NCBI GenBank assembly: GCA_024709105.1 | Contig: JANJXJ010000228.1 | Span: 1-46,100 of the forward strand | Reading direction: 5' to 3' | DNA: 46,100 nt | DNA from: Lentimicrobium sp. | Lineage (GTDB): Bacteria; Bacteroidota; Bacteroidia; Bacteroidales; Lentimicrobiaceae | Shown: positions 31,683 to 42,100 of the stretch, in pieces | Position numbering within the stretch: the stretch's first letter is position 1 | Layout: each line of letters opens with the position of its first letter | The notes under the pieces: model-generated | The model's database searches: none | Seen by the model: only the letters and a program-made list of their open reading frames with translations | What the model was told of the DNA's origin: nothing | Made by a program: the position numbers and the translations under genes

Positions 31683-33644
31683 CTAAAATTTAATCAGTTT
31701 GGCAGTTCTCACAAAGCCGGGAGTTGACATACGAAGGTAATACATGCCAGGCGACAGTTCAGGAAATGATGTTGTAATGGTATGTGATCCTGCTGTAAAT
31801 TCCTGACCGTCCCGCTCTGTAATGAGTTTTCCGTTCATTCCAAATACAGAAAATTTTACCACCGAACTTACTGGTAACGAAAACGAAAGTTTTGTCTCTT
31901 GTCTGAACGGATTGGGATAAACTACCATAGAAGGCTCAGAACCGGAAACAAAAGCGGAATTTACTCCGATGCGAACTTTCATATCCACTTCGATGCTGTG
32001 CTCGTTCAGGAAAAAATCCTTTACAGTAATGGACGAGCGGTAAGTACCTTCCTGCAATCCTGCTGAATTAACAGTAACATTTAATTCATAGGGAGCATTA
32101 TTACTCATATTTCCCCGCAGAGTATCTGTAGTGAGCCAGTTAGCTGTGTCAGGGATAGACACTTCGAACGGATTATTGGAAGCATTTACCGGAATTAGCT
32201 CAAGTGTTACAGTTTTGGAGTTATCGGGGGCAATCATGAGCGATAATGTGCCCGGGTTAAACTGAAAATCAGGCGGATTCTGAACCATGTTCAGTGCTTT
32301 ATAAACATTCAGTCTGCCGCCGCTCACGGTTTTCCCTGTAAAAGAGTCAAGTGTATCCACACCGGCAATAAGATATTGTTTGAATTTGAGCGAAATATGC
32401 TCAGGATCAGAATAATACGAATTAATAACAGATTCGCTTGCTGCTGCATACATCAGGGCAATTGCTCCGGAAACATGGGGTGACGACATGGAGGTACCGG
32501 TTTTATACCCATACGTATCGCCTTGCCGGGTTGAATAAACGTTTGTACCGGGTGCAGCCAGATCAATGCTGTTTAGTCCCCAGGCTGCCTGTGTGTTGAG
32601 CCCGTCGGTGTTGGTTGAATTTGTTGCTGCTACAATGGAATTGTTGGTCATGGCTGTGGGAATATCGCCCATCAAATCCACATCCCAGCCCCGGTTTGCA
32701 GTAGATGCCACATTAAGTATGCCCACCGATCCCAGAGAATCATAAATAGCGCTCCAGAGCGGATAATTGACCGGATTTCCTGCATCAATTCCAAAAGAAG
32801 AATTGGTGACCACAACAAATGCTCCGGAAGTACCAGCGGTTTGGTTGTAAATCTTGCGCATGGTGAAAATATAATCATACGAAGCCACTGCAATCGCTTC
32901 ATTTGACCCTGACCCTGCAATGGGCATCAGATATGTGTTAAAAGCGACACCAGTAACCCCAAGGCTGTTGTTGCCTTTTGCGGCTGCAGTTCCGGCTACA
33001 TGGGTTCCATGATCGCTTTGCTGCATATTGCCGTTGTTCATGTAAGCATTCCAGCCATTATAGTCATCTATATAACCGTTTCCGTCGTCATCAATACCAT
33101 TATATGGGATTTCATCGCGGTTTTTCCAGAGTTTGAGGTCGCTGTGGCCCAGGTCAACCCCACCATCAACCATAGCAATAACTATGGTATCGCCCAAAGC
33201 TGTGATGCCCGATGTTGTGATATCCCAGGCGTAGGATGCCTTGATATCAGCACCGGGAGTTCCACTCATTTGCCCCGTGTTTTTGAGATTCCAGAGTGCC
33301 GAAAAAGAAGGATCGTTGGGAATAAGCTCACGATCTGAAACCAAATGATTAAATTGGGCAATGGAAACCAGAGGATGTCTGCGGATTTCAGCAAGTAATT
33401 TTTCGGGATTTGCCAGTTGCTCATCAAACTGAACCAGCCAGATTTTCATTGCTGAAGATAACTTCCTGTTGAATGACAAGGAAGCATAGCGAAAGTCATG
33501 AATAAACCCTTCCGATTCAATTTCGCCGGGCATTTCCCTGAATTGTACAAGCACCTGGCCGGGAACGCGGTTATTGTCGGCATTCTGACTGGTTGCTCTG
33601 GCCGAAATCAGAAACAGAAGAAATAAAAAGTGGTAAAGCTTCAT
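31683..33644 (-). CDS. Secreted S8 (subtilisin-like) serine protease with T9SS tail
   Basis: 653 residues. A signal peptide (MKLYHFLFLLFLISARATSQ) and an inhibitor-I9-like propeptide precede the catalytic domain. The catalytic triad is Asp160 (MVDGGVDLGH), His212 (DHGTHVAG) and Ser385 (GTSMSSPH), with oxyanion Asn281 (NSSFG). DDDGNGYIDDYNG resembles a calcium-binding loop. A beta-sandwich domain (about 465-560) and a T9SS type A sorting domain (VVYPNPFRQETKLSFSLP, GMYYLRMSTPGFVRTAKLIKF) end the protein. All catalytic residues are intact, so it is probably an active surface or secreted protease. Confidence 0.93.
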   Translation of the reverse strand: MKLYHFLFLLFLISARATSQNADNNRVPGQVLVQFREMPGEIESEGFIHDFRYASLSFNRKLSSAMKIWLVQFDEQLANPEKLLAEIRRHPLVSIAQFNHLVSDRELIPNDPSFSALWNLKNTGQMSGTPGADIKASYAWDITTSGITALGDTIVIAMVDGGVDLGHSDLKLWKNRDEIPYNGIDDDGNGYIDDYNGWNAYMNNGNMQQSDHGTHVAGTAAAKGNNSLGVTGVAFNTYLMPIAGSGSNEAIAVASYDYIFTMRKIYNQTAGTSGAFVVVTNSSFGIDAGNPVNYPLWSAIYDSLGSVGILNVASTANRGWDVDLMGDIPTAMTNNSIVAATNSTNTDGLNTQAAWGLNSIDLAAPGTNVYSTRQGDTYGYKTGTSMSSPHVSGAIALMYAAASESVINSYYSDPEHISLKFKQYLIAGVDTLDSFTGKTVSGGRLNVYKALNMVQNPPDFQFNPGTLSLMIAPDNSKTVTLELIPVNASNNPFEVSIPDTANWLTTDTLRGNMSNNAPYELNVTVNSAGLQEGTYRSSITVKDFFLNEHSIEVDMKVRIGVNSAFVSGSEPSMVVYPNPFRQETKLSFSLPVSSVVKFSVFGMNGKLITERDGQEFTAGSHTITTSFPELSPGMYYLRMSTPGFVRTAKLIKF

Positions 33645-33726
33645 TTTAAATATTTTACAGCGGATTAAACAAACTTTCTGAACCGATGTTCAGCCATTTT
33701 GCATTCAGAATGCCCGATTTACAGAT

Positions 33727-35229
33727 TCATCGGGAGGTATTCAACTCTTTTACCTTTTCATTGGCCATCCAGGCTGCGTCCATTTTTATCTGTTCATCCA
33801 GGCTGATGCTGTTCTTTACAGCTTTTTCCTTCAGGCTTTCCACCCATTCCGGCGTACCTCTTATGGCCATTTCCATCAATATGGTAAGGTCGCTCAGTTT
33901 GGTGTATTTTCCCGGATTTTTCTTGTAATCATCATAAAAAAGGAAGCCGGCGTGTTGCCATATCTTTTCCTCGAGTGTAAGCCCGGGGTTTTCATTATCA
34001 TTCAATAGTTGAATAAAAGAGCCATCGTAACGACGAATGGCATCAGCAAATTTTGCAATCGGATTTGCCTGTTCCGGAAAAAAGGTTTCAAACAGATTTT
34101 CATCAAAACCCCAGGCAAATGCATGAAGAAACCGGCCGGTAATCATAATGATAACAAAGTCCTGATTAAGAATCTCTTCCATGAAATTTTTGTCGGAAGC
34201 AAGCCCGCCTTCCGAATAATCGGCGCGGGTAATGCGGTTGTTGTAATACCAAAAATCGCATGATTCAAAAACCGAGGAGGGTATACCATCGTTCAGCCAG
34301 TTAAAATAAAAGCTATCACCGGCAATAATGGCTTTTGGCTTGGGATAACGGGAATCTTTGTAACTGTATACCGGATTTGCCGAAGGTTTTTGCCGTAAAG
34401 GAAACAGCGTGTTCATGGCCAGGGCAATATCGGCATCGGGATGGCGGATGGTGTCAAGCACTTTAACACCCCGGATATCCATTTGATTTAACGGGCGTTG
34501 ACTGATTTTTTCAAGAAATTCCAGCGTAGTATCGGCAGCAATTGCGGCTCCGTAATAACTCCAGTGTGTACCGGTGCGGGGAAACAGGGGATGCTCATGA
34601 TTACCCTTTTCCTGAATAAAAAACGCATTCAGATCAAGCAGGTTAATTCCAGCCTCTGAAAAATGATGCAATAATCTTTGATAATTGGATGGATTTTCAG
34701 GCGTATTCCTGTATTTGCGGGGTAGCTGATCACTGAAAAAATTAGCTTTGTCGGGCTCTATGATCACAGCAAAGGTTTTTCCGAGGGATTTCAGCGTATC
34801 CTGAACCATTTTAAGCTGCCTGGCTTTCATTTTCCAGGTGCTGTCGCCAATAAAATACTCACCAAAATATTCACGGATATAATCTTTTTCAAACAATTGC
34901 CGGTTTTTGCCGCTGATTACTCCTTCGGCATTAGCCTGATTAAAAAATGTGTAGTCAACCTGATTGTTAACCCGTACCAGAAAATTGCGAAACCCTATGT
35001 TGTTTTCAATTTGTGTGTTGAATTTCTCCTGAAAAGTGCCGTTGAGCCAGTCAGTCCTTTTAAATGCCTTTAAATCAGGAGTATCAGGAGTAGTGAAAGC
35101 CCCGAAAAGTGGTTTTTCACTAAAAATTCCATATCTGGCCTGAATCATGGGCAGGACAAGCAGAACCATAAGCAAGGCAAACATCCATTGCTTAAGTGAT
35201 TCCTTGTATTTTTCAGAATTCATTCCCAT
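33727..35229 (-). CDS. AlgX/AlgJ-like SGNH acetyltransferase
   Basis: 500 residues. One N-terminal transmembrane anchor (QWMFALLMVLLVLPMIQARYG, about 14-34) is followed by a periplasmic SGNH domain of the alginate O-acetyltransferase AlgX/AlgJ type. Visible motifs are GKNRQLFEKDYI, AVIIEPDKANFFSDQLP, GTHWSYYGA (T221-H222-W223) and IIAGDSFYFNW with Ser306. These enzymes O-acetylate an extracellular polysaccharide, normally with an MBOAT membrane partner; that partner is not in the window. The substrate is unknown. A TATTTTTG box at 35249-35256 lies about 20 bases before the start. Confidence 0.82.
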   Translation of the reverse strand: MGMNSEKYKESLKQWMFALLMVLLVLPMIQARYGIFSEKPLFGAFTTPDTPDLKAFKRTDWLNGTFQEKFNTQIENNIGFRNFLVRVNNQVDYTFFNQANAEGVISGKNRQLFEKDYIREYFGEYFIGDSTWKMKARQLKMVQDTLKSLGKTFAVIIEPDKANFFSDQLPRKYRNTPENPSNYQRLLHHFSEAGINLLDLNAFFIQEKGNHEHPLFPRTGTHWSYYGAAIAADTTLEFLEKISQRPLNQMDIRGVKVLDTIRHPDADIALAMNTLFPLRQKPSANPVYSYKDSRYPKPKAIIAGDSFYFNWLNDGIPSSVFESCDFWYYNNRITRADYSEGGLASDKNFMEEILNQDFVIIMITGRFLHAFAWGFDENLFETFFPEQANPIAKFADAIRRYDGSFIQLLNDNENPGLTLEEKIWQHAGFLFYDDYKKNPGKYTKLSDLTILMEMAIRGTPEWVESLKEKAVKNSISLDEQIKMDAAWMANEKVKELNTSR

Positions 35230-35248
35230 ATGCCAGGCTTAATTTTGG

Positions 35249-35256
35249 CAAAAATA
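35249..35256 (-). promoter_or_regulatory. -7 box of the AlgX-like gene
   Basis: The minus strand reads TATTTTTG 19 bases before the ATG at 35229. Confidence 0.4.
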
Positions 35257-35361
35257 CTGGAATAATTGTTTGCAGCGTTTAACAACACCAAAACAATTAC
35301 AGTTCAAAATGCAGCAATTCAGGAACCATCAGACTTACATGAAATTAAGCCTCACCCATTG

Positions 35362-38300
35362 CTAATGGCTGGTTCTTACCAGTTTTTTAATGTATCTGGC
35401 TTCATTAGTCTGTAAAATGAACAGGTAGTAGCCACTGTTGCTGAGGTTTACAGATGGCCGCAACGTGTATTCGCCCGGTGTCTTGTTTCCCTGTGGTTCC
35501 TGCCAGAGGATTCTTCCGAAAGCATCAGCAACTGATAAAACTACATTTGTTGGCAGATCCAGTTTATATGTGATGGTGATATTTTCATTAAAAGGGTTTG
35601 GATAAACCGAGAAACCAGAAACTGAGATGGTTTCATATACCGGATCCGTAGCAACCGCAAAAACGGGCAGCATCACATAGTCTATTCGGGCACAGTCGTC
35701 GCCTGTAGAAACGCTGTAATCTTTGATGTACCTCCAGGCAAAAGTCTGTTCGCCGGCATTCACAGGATACCTGCGGTAAGACCATTCGGTTTCTCCGGCC
35801 CATTTGCCCATTTCTTCGTCATCAACAAAAAAGTGCAGAAAATCATAGGAAGCTTCAGATGAAACCCTGAACCAGAAAGATACAGAATCAGCAAAGGCAA
35901 CATTCCAGTTCAGCCAAAGGCTGGAGGTTTGATTATCGGCAATTACTCCCGATCTTGCATTGTTATTTCCTTCCCATGCCTGGCCTTCTTCTACATACCA
36001 ATTGGCATGTCCACCGGTTTGCCATTCAAACGATGAGAAATTGCCACTTTCGAAATCATCAACAATAAAGCCGGTAAGCAGAGGAACGGTTTGCAGGAAG
36101 CTGAACTGATTGTGGCCATTTACATGAACATTGATCAGTGTTTGATGATTAAGCGGGGTTTCAGCGGCCAGTGCAGCAGAGTATGTTGTTACCCAGGTTT
36201 GATCCTGCGCCAGGGTATCAATGTTTTGTGGCAACCCGCCTAAAGTAAGGTATGGATCCCAGCTTTGAACGAATGCCGAAGCATTGGCCAGTTTGGCTCC
36301 GCCTGAATTAAGGAATGTAATTCTCATTAAAGCCATTTCTCCCGGATCAAGTATGCCGTTTCCTCCGTCAATAATTTCAATGCTGCTGATGGTAATAACC
36401 GGTCTGTAGGCATTAAGCCGTATGTTTCTTGCCCAGTTTCCTTCGGCCGAACTGGCGTTGATGGTAAAAGGCGCCTGATGATTGTCGGGTACATTATTCC
36501 CGGCTTTTATTAAAAAGGCAGTGTCAATTACCACTGTTTCGCCGGGCTGAAGTCCGGAAATCTGGCTCGAAGCATCAATAATACTAAATCGCGGATCTAA
36601 GGTAGTGATTGAAAAGTTGGTTTGCCCCAAAGCAAAACTATTGTGGTTGGTAACAGTAAGTTTTAATGAAAAGGTTTCACCAAACTCAATCAGGTCATCG
36701 TCGCCCGAGCTTGTTTCATACTCCAGCTGCAGTCCTTCGGTATTGAGAATTAAGGTTTTAAAGGAGCTGATGTTGTTGTTGTCAGTTACACAGAATTTCA
36801 ATGGAATTGCTTCCGACATTTCAACAGCTGTGCCTGATAATAGTCCTGATTCTGACAATGTAATCCCCGGATGCAGCTGTACCGGAGTATATCTGATAAA
36901 CTGATCAGGCTGCGGAGAATAATCGGGATTATGAGACATCAGGTAATAGTTTGATCCGTCACCTGCCGAGATGCCCGTATATCTTCTTACAAAGGAAGGC
37001 ACACTAAACTCTCCGAAATTCATCTCAATGCGACCATCATCATACAGTCGAACCGTAGCGTTAACAGTTCCAGTGGTCTGATAAATGGACATTTTCCATC
37101 TGAAAGTCACATAATTATCATTTTCTTCATACCAAACCCCATCTCCTTCAGCATTGTTGATGATGTATGGGTTCGACATGCTGGGCGCAATCATGGGCTT
37201 ATCAATAAAATAAGTTTTCCCTTCAATATAAAATGGCCAGGGAATTAGTGTGTTTTCAAAGATAAGATACCCGTCAGATGTGGCATACACCTCATTGAAG
37301 GATTTGCCGAAATACGGGAATGAAAATGGCAATTCTACCAATGCTGTGCCATTGCTGTTGTTTGAAAGGGTGAGTTTGAGCCCGGCTATGTTCTGCATTA
37401 CAGCTGCAGAGTCGAACTGAACATACTCTTCGGCCAGTTGCCAGCGATAGGGCGGGGTTCCTCCGTTTGCCTGAAGCTGCGCAGAATAATTGCTGTATAA
37501 TTGTAAGGGTGGCAGATTCTCAGTAGTTATTTCAGCCCTGTCAAAGTTAATGGTTGCATTTACTCCAACTTTTGTAACTCCGTTTGAAACCAGCGGCAGT
37601 TCATTAACCTGACTGTTTATTTCCTGAATTCCCTGGGTGTAATTCATAAGTGAAAACGACATCAGAGTCCCTGAATCGCCGTTGAGCGGATCATTTTCCT
37701 GAATCATCAGGAAATACTTGTTTTCGCTTCCGGGTTCAACCATGGTGAGCAGTGGATTCAAATCAAGCCCGAATTCAATATTATCAGGATATCCGCTTCC
37801 CTGCATGGGATTACAGCCTCCCTGAAAATCGAAAACAGGGAAGTGAAGAATATAATCGGGTTCAGTGGCAGCTGGGTTGCTGGCAACACCTGCAGTTATT
37901 TTAAGTTTACTGCGGCAGGTATGAGCCAATGAAATTTTAGCAGTAAGCAAAGGCTCATAATCGGGATTTGCATCTATAATTACCACAGTGTTATTCCAGA
38001 TGCCACCTTGCTGAAACTGGTCTGCAACGGATTTATACATCATGTAAGCAAAGCCCTGATCGCCCCATCCGTTTATACTTCCATAGGTGTTGGCCATCTT
38101 AAAACCGCCAATTTCCCAGTCGCGTACATCCAGTATACCATCTCCGTTAAGATCAATATTATTGGTATAGCGGCCATCGTTGTTGTAATCCCACCTTATG
38201 GAATCGTTGTAGCCACATATAGTCATGGCGTGATTGGCCGAATTTCCCCAGGCGGTAATAACGTGTTTGCCGGCTTCGGGCACACCCTGCGGAAATATTA

Positions 38301-38964
38301 CAGGAGGATTTGTATATTCGGCATAAAAGCAACCCACACCTCCGGCTGTGGAACCGTTGGCATGGTCAAATATCCAGTTTTTGAGGGTTTGTATACCCTC
38401 TTCAGTATTGACTTTAATTGAATACACACCATTGATGCGGTTGTGCATGGCATTGTAATATTTGTTGTAACCAGTCATCCACATAGTTGCACCACCTGGC
38501 GCCATTCCGCCGTAATCGGCAATGGTAGGATTTCCGGCTTTTTTAATAATTTCATACGACTCATAAAAGTTGATGCCGGCATTTGAGCCTCCGTTTATGA
38601 AATTATAGGTAAAATGGGTAGTGTACTGATTCTCCGGTACATTTGCCGGAACCTGCCTCAGATAAGCCATTTCGTAAGTAAAAACCAAACCTATGCTGCT
38701 GGCTTGTCCGCATTCTAACCCAACCTGAGCTACCAATGGCCTGAACCATGGATAAGCCGAATTATCAATGGCATACGGAATCAGTCTTCTGAGAGCTTCC
38801 GGGGGTGACTGATAGGCGGGCAGCTGCGAAAGCATGAGCGAGTCGTAACTGCTCATAGACTGCAATTCCGGGTAGGGATAATTAATGCCCTGCCCTGGTT
38901 TTGTATTGGTTTGTGCGGCTACCATGATTGGCAGCAAAAGAAGAGGGAGTAAATATTTCCTCAT
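35362..38964 (-). CDS. Secreted papain-like cysteine protease with T9SS tail
   Basis: 1200 residues. A signal peptide (MRKYLLPLLLLPIMVAAQ) precedes a C1A-like peptidase domain over about residues 60-330. The nucleophile is in AQVGLECGQASS (Gln80, Cys85), the His in GNSANHAMTICGYND and the Asn in KMANTYGSINGWGDQG, in the expected order. The Cys environment departs from the usual CGSCWAF. Long beta-sandwich and Ig-like domains follow, including a possible jelly-roll lectin-like part near FVDDEEMGKWAGETEW. A T9SS sorting domain (FSVYPNPFNENITITYKL, YYLFILQTNEARYIKKLVR) ends it. Confidence 0.8.
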   Translation of the reverse strand: MRKYLLPLLLLPIMVAAQTNTKPGQGINYPYPELQSMSSYDSLMLSQLPAYQSPPEALRRLIPYAIDNSAYPWFRPLVAQVGLECGQASSIGLVFTYEMAYLRQVPANVPENQYTTHFTYNFINGGSNAGINFYESYEIIKKAGNPTIADYGGMAPGGATMWMTGYNKYYNAMHNRINGVYSIKVNTEEGIQTLKNWIFDHANGSTAGGVGCFYAEYTNPPVIFPQGVPEAGKHVITAWGNSANHAMTICGYNDSIRWDYNNDGRYTNNIDLNGDGILDVRDWEIGGFKMANTYGSINGWGDQGFAYMMYKSVADQFQQGGIWNNTVVIIDANPDYEPLLTAKISLAHTCRSKLKITAGVASNPAATEPDYILHFPVFDFQGGCNPMQGSGYPDNIEFGLDLNPLLTMVEPGSENKYFLMIQENDPLNGDSGTLMSFSLMNYTQGIQEINSQVNELPLVSNGVTKVGVNATINFDRAEITTENLPPLQLYSNYSAQLQANGGTPPYRWQLAEEYVQFDSAAVMQNIAGLKLTLSNNSNGTALVELPFSFPYFGKSFNEVYATSDGYLIFENTLIPWPFYIEGKTYFIDKPMIAPSMSNPYIINNAEGDGVWYEENDNYVTFRWKMSIYQTTGTVNATVRLYDDGRIEMNFGEFSVPSFVRRYTGISAGDGSNYYLMSHNPDYSPQPDQFIRYTPVQLHPGITLSESGLLSGTAVEMSEAIPLKFCVTDNNNISSFKTLILNTEGLQLEYETSSGDDDLIEFGETFSLKLTVTNHNSFALGQTNFSITTLDPRFSIIDASSQISGLQPGETVVIDTAFLIKAGNNVPDNHQAPFTINASSAEGNWARNIRLNAYRPVITISSIEIIDGGNGILDPGEMALMRITFLNSGGAKLANASAFVQSWDPYLTLGGLPQNIDTLAQDQTWVTTYSAALAAETPLNHQTLINVHVNGHNQFSFLQTVPLLTGFIVDDFESGNFSSFEWQTGGHANWYVEEGQAWEGNNNARSGVIADNQTSSLWLNWNVAFADSVSFWFRVSSEASYDFLHFFVDDEEMGKWAGETEWSYRRYPVNAGEQTFAWRYIKDYSVSTGDDCARIDYVMLPVFAVATDPVYETISVSGFSVYPNPFNENITITYKLDLPTNVVLSVADAFGRILWQEPQGNKTPGEYTLRPSVNLSNSGYYLFILQTNEARYIKKLVRTSH

Positions 38965-39083
38965 AAGTGCTGAAGTTTAACGAAGTGAAATTAATGAATA
39001 TCTGCTTTGAGTTCTCTTTTTCAGTAAAAAAAACAATTACGGGCAAAAGATTCAGTCTAAACAATAGAGCCTCTTTCCTCACA

Positions 39084-39122
39084 AAACAAATCGGGGCCTG
39101 CCAAACAGCAAGCCCCTGATTT
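39084..39122 (-). terminator. Terminator of the C25 protease gene
   Basis: AAATCGGGGC (39088-39097) pairs with GCCCCTGATTT (39112-39122) with one mismatch; on the minus strand the hairpin is followed by GTTTTGT. It lies just beyond the stop at 39154. Confidence 0.6.
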
Positions 39123-39153
39123 CCCCTTGTTTCCGGCGGTTTAAAACAGCGGT

Positions 39154-42100
39154 TTACAATGTTTTTATAAACCTGCCATTTTGAACCTCTTCGCCGTTTT
39201 CTATTCTAACCATGTAAACTCCATGGGGCAGAGCCGAAACATCAACTGAATTGTCAGAAAATTGATTCAGCGGACTCTGCATAATTTCCTGTCCTGATAT
39301 ATTGAAAATACTTACCACAGCATTTTCTTTATTTTTTATAGTTGTTACAAAGGATACTTTTTCTTTTGCAGGGTTAGGATAAGCAAGTATTTCCTTTCCA
39401 GCCTGTGGTCTGGGAGCTTTGACAACATTTACGGTAAAACTTTTTTCAGCCGAACAGCCACCTTCATTCTCGCAGGAAATGGTTAAGATGTTTTCGCCTT
39501 CGGGCAGTTCATCTGCTTTAACCACAAACCGGGTACCTTCGGTGCCGGCCGGCAGCAATTTGTATCCCACCGATGCCGAAACCGGAAGCAGAATTTCAAG
39601 TTCTTCACCCTGATATAATGTTGTATCGTTTACTGAAGGTAATTGCGGCTCTTCCCAGAATGTCACCCTGAGCTCATGCCTTACAGCACCACAGTTGTTG
39701 TTGTAGAACACATCGGCATAAAACAATATGCCACCGTTGCTGTAATCTTCCTGAGAAGCTGTGTAAACAGGGCGATGACTGTTCACATCATCCAAAATTC
39801 CGCTGCCAGCCGATGACCATACTACTTTTTCTACATTCTCCAGGCCGATATATAAATCAATTAATGGATTACGGCAGGTGGTAAAGTCCTGAAGATTTAC
39901 TTCAGCCATTTCATTACCGGGCAGGTAAATGTTGTCAATCCATGCAGCATCTGAACCATCGGCCACAGCACCATCTTTTGTGTAAATCCATTCTATCAGG
40001 TGTTCTCCGGCTTCAACAGCAAATGATTCCTCGCGCCAGTCAATATTCCCGCTGTAAACGGCTGCGACTTCTCCATCTATAATCAGGGTAAGTTTGTCGG
40101 CATTTTCTTGTGAAGAAACCTTTATTCTGAAGCCCAGCATGTCGCATGTTTCTGAATAGCAGGAGTAAGCCAGGCGGCTGCTTCCGTTATCGGCTGTCTG
40201 TCCTGAACGGAGTGAATATTTTCCTTCAAATGAGTTGTTTCCGTCAATAAACCATGAGGGCTCATCATTATTGATCCAATTGCTGCGCGGGAATCCCTGG
40301 CTTTCAAAGTCCTCGTCGGGTTGCCTTGATGTTGTGAATCTGAAAACCCTGCTGTGTGTATCTCCGTTTGAATTGTGCGAAACAACTTTCCAGAAATAAG
40401 TAGTGGAATACTTCAGCGCAAATTCAGGTAATACGTTTGTTGTGAACGACATCAGACTCTGAACCGGGTTGGAAAGATCAGCGTTTTCAGAAATTATAAT
40501 TTCGTAAAATGCCGGCACAGCGCCACCCGCTGCTTCCCAGCTTAATGAAGTGTATGGCGAAACTTTTCCGGCGAAATTAACCGGGAGCGGGTTGCAGGCA
40601 GTAGCGGGCAGTTTGGTAATTTCGATTTCGGCAGAGTAGGGAAGGTGATTGTAAGCAGTTATGGTAAGCTGAAGAGTTCCCTCCTGGGGAAGATCTGATA
40701 AGGTAATGACAGCAGTGCCTTCCTGTGCCCTGCCTGCACCATACAACTTTCCGTTGTAAGTGATGCAGGCCATGGCTTCAGGAACAGGCAGCTTAACCAC
40801 AAACTCCCGCGCATCTGCTCCGGTAATTGAAGCATGATGAGCTGAAATTACTTCGGGAGCGGCTGTTCTGAGCATCACCGAAGGGTCGCCGAAAATATTC
40901 CATGTGTCGGTGGTTTTGTAGCCACCAATCTGATATTTGTCATTCATTTTCATACATCCGCTCATGGAGATGCCTCCAAATGTGCGGGTGGTAACAGTTG
41001 ACTTTTTTCCTGAAAGGATCAGCGCCATTTCATCCTGTGCCTCCATTGGCGGATACCAGCTTTGTTTTCCGGTTGACATCATTGCGGCTACTGCTCCTGC
41101 GGGATTTCCTTTGTGCTCGGCTCTCAGCCAGTATTCGGCAAGGCTGGTTGCTGAAGCAAAATCACCGCTGCTGCAGCCGGCTGCCCAGATAAAAGGATGA
41201 GTGCCGGTGTTTGATAACCGGCTTACATTGTCGTTAGAAAATGCACCGGTTGACCAGCTCACCGGTGTACCATGGCCGATATACATTACAGCCCCATGTC
41301 CGGCATTGATGGCCGATTCAATCATGTTTGCCGAAGGGTTACCGGGAGCATCATTTCCACCCTGGGTACCATCATACAACTCCGTGAACTTGCTGTAATT
41401 ATACTCTTTCAGCTGATTCCCTATTTTTCGGATATGTTCATAATCCAGTTCTCCGTCATCGCCAGGGCCTAACTCGCTGCCAATTCCCAGAAAGGAGCTA
41501 TAGTTAGCGCCGCCATTTCCATAAAGTTCATAATCAATGGTACGTTTTACCATGATAGACAGTTGGCTTACGCTTGCAGCCGGGAAACGGCCAACAATTA
41601 TTTCGGGATAATGATCATCACCGGCAAGGTATCCGTAAATATTGTCGCCGTATCCGTTTTCGTTTTGTATTACAGGCACCTGCTGTGCATCTCCGGCAAG
41701 CAAAAGATAGGTGAGCCCGTGGTTGTAATATTTATCCGAAACATAACTTTTAAGCTGTTCAGCCGTTTGAAACATAGCAGCATCAACCACCTCGCAGGTT
41801 ATTCCGCAACGGATTTTCCAGTCGGTAAATGGTTTCAGGGCTTCAAAATAGTCTGCCGGGGCCACAATCAGCATGTTTCCTGATTCTTCAACCGGAGAAT
41901 AGCGTTCATTGCGGGTAAAATTTGCGAAATGACTTTCACTCAGCAGAGCCATACCCGAGGCTATACCATAAGAGCCACTGTAGCGGGTAATTTCATTGAT
42001 GCCCTTTCCGGAAATCGGTTTCAGCTCCAGTGAAATTTCGGTGTAAACCCGCAAAACTCCTGTTGACGGATTGTAAAAAAATGGTGAAACCTGAATAGCT